From Bacteroides muris (ex Afrizal et al. 2022) (GTDB lineage: Bacteria > Bacteroidota > Bacteroidia > Bacteroidales > Bacteroidaceae): a stretch of 64,000 bases of DNA. A program made the position numbers and the translations under genes. The stretch spans positions 1-64,000 of the forward strand of contig NZ_SRYZ01000007.1 of assembly GCF_004793475.1 (NCBI RefSeq). Reading direction: 5' to 3'. This document shows positions 59,882 through 64,000 of this stretch, piece by piece (positions within the stretch are counted from its first letter, which is position 1; each line of letters starts with the position of its first letter). The notes beneath the pieces were generated by a model. The model was given only the letters and a program-made list of their open reading frames with translations, did no database searches and was not told the origin of the DNA.

Positions 59882-60946
59882 ATGAATATTGCTGTATTAT
59901 TGTCGGGAGGTGTAGACAGCTCCGTGGTGGTACATCTCCTTTGCGAACAAGGTTACCGTCCTTCTCTATTTTATATCAAAATAGGGAGGGACGATGCCGA
60001 TTATATGGACTGCTCTGCGGAAGAGGATATGGAGATGGCTTCTGCCATTGCCCGGCGTTATGGATTATCGTTGGAAGTAGTGGACCTGCACCGGGAGTAT
60101 TGGGACCAGGTGGCGGCTTATGCCATTGATAAAATAAGACGTGGCTTGACTCCCAATCCGGATGTGATGTGCAACAAGCTGATAAAGTTCGGGTGCTTTG
60201 AGCAACGTGTGGGGAAGGATTTCGATGTCACGGCAACCGGGCACTACGCCACTACGGTGTTGAGGGATGGAAAGACATGGCTCGGTACCGCTGCCGATTC
60301 CGTGAAAGACCAGACCGACTTTCTGGCACAGATAGATTATCTGCAAGTTTCCAAACTGATGTTTCCATTGGGCAGACTGATGAAGAATGAGGTTCGTGAC
60401 ATAGCCCTGCGTGCCGGATTGCCCAGCGCCAGACGTCGTGACAGTCAGGGCATCTGCTTTCTGGGAAAGATTGATTATAATGATTTTGTGCGCCGTTTCC
60501 TTGGCGAAAGGGAAGGGGATATTGTGGAGTTGGAAACGGGTAGAAAGTTGGGCAAGCATCGGGGCTATTGGTTTCATACCATTGGCCAGCGTAAAGGATT
60601 GGGGTTGGGTGGAGGACCGTGGTTTGTTGTCCGCAAGGATGTGGAGGAGAATGTGATTTACGTGTCCCGCGGATGTGATACGGCATTGCAATACGGCTAT
60701 GAATTCCGTATGTACGATTTTCATTTCATTACGGATAATCCCTGGAAGGGAGCGCAGGAAGAGGTGGAGGTGACTTTCAAGATACGCCATACGCCGGAGT
60801 TTGTCAAAGGCAGGTTGCAAAAGGAGGCGGAGGGTTACCGCATTGTTTCGGAAGAAAAGCTGCAAGGCATTGCTCCGGGCCAGTTCGGAGTGGTGTATGA
60901 TGCTGATGCCCGGCTGTGTGTCGGGAGCGGGGAGATTTATATATAA
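59882..60946 (+). CDS. mnmA: tRNA-specific 2-thiouridylase MnmA
   Basis: ATG 59882 ([25 protein letters not shown]) fits the family; an in-frame start 138 nt earlier lies inside metY. The 354-residue enzyme thiolates U34 of tRNA Lys/Glu/Gln. It has the PP-loop SGGVDSS (9-15), [16 protein letters not shown] with the first catalytic Cys (about 97), GHYAT, and [10 protein letters not shown] with the second (about 196). Its end overlaps the converging regulator by 10 nt. Bacteroides often carry more than one MnmA paralogue, so its tRNA set is uncertain. Confidence 0.93.
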   Translation: MNIAVLLSGGVDSSVVVHLLCEQGYRPSLFYIKIGRDDADYMDCSAEEDMEMASAIARRYGLSLEVVDLHREYWDQVAAYAIDKIRRGLTPNPDVMCNKLIKFGCFEQRVGKDFDVTATGHYATTVLRDGKTWLGTAADSVKDQTDFLAQIDYLQVSKLMFPLGRLMKNEVRDIALRAGLPSARRRDSQGICFLGKIDYNDFVRRFLGEREGDIVELETGRKLGKHRGYWFHTIGQRKGLGLGGGPWFVVRKDVEENVIYVSRGCDTALQYGYEFRMYDFHFITDNPWKGAQEEVEVTFKIRHTPEFVKGRLQKEAEGYRIVSEEKLQGIAPGQFGVVYDADARLCVGSGEIYI

Positions 60947-61599
60947 TATTCCACCAAGTCTACGATGCCTGCCTTCATGGCATATTTGGTGGCTTCGTGC
61001 GCATTGTTTACACCCAGTTTCCGGAAGATATTCTTCCGGTGGCTGTTTACCGTATGGAAGCTGAGGTTTCGTTCGGCAGCTATTTCTTTGGTTGTTTTCC
61101 CCAGGGCTATCTCTTTTAGGATGCTCCGTTCGGCAGTAGTCAGTAAATCATCTTTGATGGTAGGATGAGTGGGGGAGGAGGAACCGTTGCCTGCGAGCAG
61201 CAGGTTACTGACGTGATTACAGATAAATCGCTCCTTGCGTGAGGCACATTGTAGTGCGGTTAGTATCTCTTCTTTGGAATTATCTTTCAGCACTACGCCG
61301 AATGCCATGCTGCTGAACAATACCTGGCGCAGGAACGGTATACTCAATTCGTCGGAAAAGAGTAGCCAATCGGTTTCTTTGAAGCGTTCGTGAAGTACCA
61401 TCAGCTCTTCAGCTCCTGAAAAATCAAAAAGGGTATAGTCCAGAATGACAACGGCGGTGGGATGCAGGCGTAGTTGCTGTATCAGTTCTGCCTTGTTGTC
61501 GGCTTCCAGCAGCAGGGAGGTGTCTTTCTGTCTGCCCAATAGGAACATCATGCCTGCTTTGGTGATATCTTGATTGTCTGCAATGATAAATTCTCTCAT
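60937..61599 (-). CDS. NarL/LuxR-type response regulator
   Basis: This 220-residue protein has a receiver domain with the phospho-acceptor D about 54 in [15 protein letters not shown]. The LuxR HTH (about 150-210, [60 protein letters not shown]) is canonical. No cognate kinase is adjacent. It is monocistronic on the minus strand, with an upstream hairpin that ends the DUF4251 transcript. Confidence 0.9.
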   Translation of the reverse strand: MREFIIADNQDITKAGMMFLLGRQKDTSLLLEADNKAELIQQLRLHPTAVVILDYTLFDFSGAEELMVLHERFKETDWLLFSDELSIPFLRQVLFSSMAFGVVLKDNSKEEILTALQCASRKERFICNHVSNLLLAGNGSSSPTHPTIKDDLLTTAERSILKEIALGKTTKEIAAERNLSFHTVNSHRKNIFRKLGVNNAHEATKYAMKAGIVDLVEYYI

Positions 61600-61617
61600 G
61601 ACATTGGTATATAAAAA

Positions 61618-61663
61618 ACTCCGCTACAAATGTACACTTTTTAGTGTGATTTGTGGCGGAGTG
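61618..61663 (-). terminator. Terminator of the DUF4251 gene
   Basis: Minus-strand arms ACTCCGC-ACAAAT-CAC pair with GTG-ATTTGT-GCGGAGT with small bulges around TAAAAA, followed by TTTTTATATA. It lies 27 nt after the DUF4251 stop and just upstream of the regulator start. Confidence 0.75.
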
Positions 61664-61689
61664 GGAATATATATATTTATATAAGGGTT

Positions 61690-62280
61690 TTACCAGGAAC
61701 GTCCCTTGAATATGTTGGATTGTTCCAGCGGAACCAGGTTCCCGCTCAAAGTCATGGTGTTGGAGTTGAAGTTCGGGCTGATGGTTACGGTTGCGTTGTT
61801 CCCGCCATCGGTCAGCGTAAGGAATATCTGGGCGGAAATGCCGATACCCTGGATGCTGAAGTTACAATTCACGTTGCCCCGTTTGTCGGTAGTTATTTGG
61901 ATGTCCGATACGGTTCCGTCTACTGTTACACCGCCAATGCCGTTAGGACCTGGGTATACGGTGTTGAAGGCTACCTGCACGGTGCCACGTCCTTGGTTGA
62001 CCAATACGAAGTTGGTGTTGGAGTTTACAAATGCGGTCTGTCCGTTGCGGAACATCACTTGGTCTGCCTCCATTACGAACTGGTGAGCTTTCAAGGCCGC
62101 CATTGCGTCATCGTACGAAATGGCATCCTGTGCTTGTTCTTCAGCTTTCAGGCGTGCACGTTCTGCGTCTCTTTGGGCTTTACGGTCTGCGCGCTTTTCA
62201 GCTCTACTCTCTTGTGCATACATGGTCGTTGTTGCCATGCTTACCAATACTACTGCTGCTAATGCAATAAACTTTTTCAT
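61690..62280 (-). CDS. DUF4251 domain protein (secreted)
   Basis: This 196-residue protein has a signal peptide (MKKFIALAAVVLVSMATTTMYAQ), a basic coiled helix (ESRAEKRADRKAQRDAERARLKAEEQAQ), then the DUF4251 beta domain from about 55 (DAMAALKAHQFVMEADQVMFRNGQTAFVNSNTNFVLVNQGRGTVQVAF to GNLVPLEQSNIFKGRSW). The family is common in Bacteroidetes periplasm; function unknown. Single gene, ends at a clear terminator. Confidence 0.9.
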   Translation of the reverse strand: MKKFIALAAVVLVSMATTTMYAQESRAEKRADRKAQRDAERARLKAEEQAQDAISYDDAMAALKAHQFVMEADQVMFRNGQTAFVNSNTNFVLVNQGRGTVQVAFNTVYPGPNGIGGVTVDGTVSDIQITTDKRGNVNCNFSIQGIGISAQIFLTLTDGGNNATVTISPNFNSNTMTLSGNLVPLEQSNIFKGRSW

Positions 62281-62346
62281 AATCGAATCTTTTTTTGTTT
62301 AGGTTTAAATAAATTGTTCGTTATAAGTTTATTGCAAGAACAATGC

Positions 62347-63783
62347 CTATCCAGGATTGTTCACCGGTTTTTTAATTATTTTATATCCGATAGCAGCAAT
62401 AAAGATACTCATTACCGGACTGATAAGGTTGAAGAAGCAATAGGGAAGGTAGGTCAGCGTAGGTACGCTCAAGATAGTGGCTTGTGTCATTCCGCAAGTA
62501 TTCCACGGAATTAATGGAGATGTAACGGTCACGGCATCCTCCGTAGTACGGCTAAGTAGCCGGCTTTCGTAGCCTTTCTTTGCGTAGACGTTGCTGAACA
62601 TGTTTCCGGTGAGGATAATGCTGATATACTGGTCTGCTGTGGCAAGGTTCAGGAACAATCCGGAACATACAGTGGATGCTACCATGCTGGCTGTATTCTT
62701 CATGAAGCAGACGAATAGGGAAGTGATGCTTCTCAGCATGCCGCTTGCCGTCATGGCTCCGCCGAAACACATGGCGCAGATGATAAGCCAGATGGTATTC
62801 ATCATTCCTGCCATGCCTCGTGTAGCAATAAGTTCTGTCAACATGTCACTGTCAGTTTGTAGGCTGGTACTGCCATAGAATGTCATCATTATCCCTTTGA
62901 ACATATTCCCATCTTCCGCTATCTCATTCAGTAGTCCCGGTTGGAAGATGAAGGCGAATATCCCTGCCAGCAGAGTGGAGAGAAAGAGTGTGATGACGGA
63001 AGGCACTCTCCGGGCAATCAGTATTCCCGTAATCACGGGAACAGCCAGTAACCAGGAAGTAATGTTGAATTTGGCGTCCAATGCTGCCGTAAATTCCGCA
63101 ATCTGTTGTGTATTGTTCGTTTCGTGTGTGAGTCCCATTACTGTAAAGATGACAAGGGTGATGAGGAGAGAGGGGACGGTGGTAATCATCATATAGCGGA
63201 TATGGCTGAATAACGGTGTTTCCGTTACGGATGAGGCAAGGACCGTGGTATCCGATAACGGTGAAATTTTGTCTCCGAAATAGGCTCCCGAAATGATGGC
63301 ACCGGCTATCCATCCCTCTTCAAAACCTTGTGCCTTGCCTATGCCCAAAAGGGCGATACCGATGGTGGCGATAGTGGTCCATGAACTTCCCGTCATTACT
63401 GATACCAATGCACAAATAATGCAGGTAGAAGCAAGGAAAAAATTCGGATGGATAATCTGCATACCATAATATATAAGGGTAGGTACCACCCCACTTATCA
63501 TCCATGTGCCGCTCAAAGCACCGATAATCAATAGAATAATGATAGCTGTGGCAACACCTGAAATGTTGTTGGTGATGGCAAGTTCATAATCTTTCCAAGG
63601 GATGCGGTAGAAAGCCATGCCGATAAAGACACACATACCAGTGGTGGCAAGCAGGGAAATCTGGCTTCCTCCACTCAAGGCGTCACTTCCGAAAGTATGG
63701 ATGGTGGCGAACAGCATTCCTACGAGAAAAGCGATGGGAAATAGAGAAACGAGTGGAGAGGGTATTTTCTTTGCTGAATTCAT
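62347..63783 (-). CDS. nhaC: Na+/H+ antiporter NhaC family
   Basis: ATG 63783 (MNSAKKIPSPLVSLFPIAFLVGMLF) is preferred; an ATG 69 nt upstream adds a charged, non-family stretch. The 478-residue protein has about eleven transmembrane helices and typical NhaC blocks: SVMTGSSWTTIATIGIALLGIGKAQGFEEGWIAGAIISGAYFGDKISPLSDTTVLASSVT and the late SPLIPWNTCGMTQATILSVPTLTYLPYCFFNLISPVMS. It exchanges Na+ for H+. Monocistronic, minus strand. Confidence 0.92.
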   Translation of the reverse strand: MNSAKKIPSPLVSLFPIAFLVGMLFATIHTFGSDALSGGSQISLLATTGMCVFIGMAFYRIPWKDYELAITNNISGVATAIIILLIIGALSGTWMISGVVPTLIYYGMQIIHPNFFLASTCIICALVSVMTGSSWTTIATIGIALLGIGKAQGFEEGWIAGAIISGAYFGDKISPLSDTTVLASSVTETPLFSHIRYMMITTVPSLLITLVIFTVMGLTHETNNTQQIAEFTAALDAKFNITSWLLAVPVITGILIARRVPSVITLFLSTLLAGIFAFIFQPGLLNEIAEDGNMFKGIMMTFYGSTSLQTDSDMLTELIATRGMAGMMNTIWLIICAMCFGGAMTASGMLRSITSLFVCFMKNTASMVASTVCSGLFLNLATADQYISIILTGNMFSNVYAKKGYESRLLSRTTEDAVTVTSPLIPWNTCGMTQATILSVPTLTYLPYCFFNLISPVMSIFIAAIGYKIIKKPVNNPG

Positions 63784-63942
63784 TGGATCGTTTTTACTAT
63801 GCTTGGTTGACGAATCTATTATCACTCTGCCGTTTACAGTTTGATGTGGCAAAGGTATAACAATTCTGTTTAATATCTTTCTTATCCTCTGTATGACAAA
63901 TAAAAATTATCAAATCTTTGCGTTTGCTTGAAAAAATGATAG

Positions 63943-63981
63943 TATTTTTGACTTTCAATTGATATATTTGACTTTAAATTG
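63943..63981 (+). repeat. Two 19-bp direct repeats carrying -7-like boxes
   Basis: TATTTTTGACTTTCAATTG (63943-63961) and TATATTTGACTTTAAATTG (63963-63981) differ at three positions and lie 20 bp apart. Each starts with a TAnnTTTG box, just before the ATG at 63989. Confidence 0.55.
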
Positions 63982-63988
63982 TATATTT

Positions 63989-64000
63989 ATGAATAAAAAA
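63989..64000 (+). CDS. Start of a gene cut by the window end
   Basis: ATG at 63989 begins MNKK and runs off the window. Only the position 8 nt after promoter-like repeats supports it; the product cannot be named. Confidence 0.35.

Overview
The window reads as a chromosomal segment of a gut Bacteroides or very close Bacteroidales relative; species cannot be fixed from the sequence alone. The reasons are family content (BF3164-type lipoprotein, GLPGLI protein, DUF4251, DUF6078, DUF4286 next to ruvC, histone-H1-like Hc1 protein, TPR/TM/HTH regulator), the near absence of Shine-Dalgarno sequences, and many Bacteroidales-type promoters (TAnnTTTG -7 box, TTG/TTTG about 19-21 bp upstream). The genes are mostly core housekeeping. 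There is no prophage, CRISPR array, capsule locus or intact polysaccharide utilization locus.

Layout. 1-0.8 kb: 3' end of an ISL3-type transposase, then tRNA-Ala. 1-8.6 kb: DUF4286-ruvC, a lipoprotein pullulanase, a ModF-like double ATPase, a membrane TPR regulator and beta-propeller lipoproteins, the last lipoprotein frameshifted. 8.7-11.3 kb: LTA-synthase-like transferase and PAP2 phosphatase. 11.3-17.4 kb: outer-membrane barrel, GLPGLI protein, histidine kinase and response regulator. 17.6-24.7 kb: EEP-fold hydrolase, PepD, OmpH-like lipoprotein, CutC, RNase Y, a long hairpin RNA region, ZapA and a coiled-coil partner. 25-31.1 kb: a small membrane/regulator operon, nucleosidase, pyridoxamine kinase, phosphodiester glycosidase, QueD-QueE, tRNA-Trp. 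31.2-36.2 kb: UDG-fold protein, Schlafen-type ATPase, Hc1, and the paired radical-SAM/DUF4130 DNA-repair proteins. 36.6-45.4 kb: lytic transglycosylase, SDR, YjbQ, a scar with two gene remnants, MaoC, zinc-ribbon proteins, acetyltransferases, MGMT domain, endonuclease IV, a VOC protein with a nonsense codon, RluA. 45.5-50.5 kb: aat-clpA-clpS N-degron genes behind two small lipoproteins and an SDR. 50.5-53.2 kb: AT-rich island with two tiny membrane ORFs and a PDDEXK nuclease. 53-64 kb: NlpE-like lipoprotein, CNNM/CBS protein, esterase, S41 protease operon, metY, mnmA, LuxR regulator, DUF4251, NhaC.

The most unusual signal is not a gene. Four intergenic regions (about 13.96, 24.87, 36.39 and 52.46 kb) carry arrays of short motifs repeated at a strict 22-bp (sometimes 23-bp) period. 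Two arrays 22 kb apart share the same palindromic core, TTCAGTATACGACTGAA. The other two use unrelated sequences but the same spacing, and both contain copies in inverted orientation. A second theme is decay: a single-codon nonsense mutation (VOC protein), frameshifts (a lipoprotein, an SGNH hydrolase, a PepSY-like protein) and short C-terminal remnants (histidine kinase and others) are all readable by eye.
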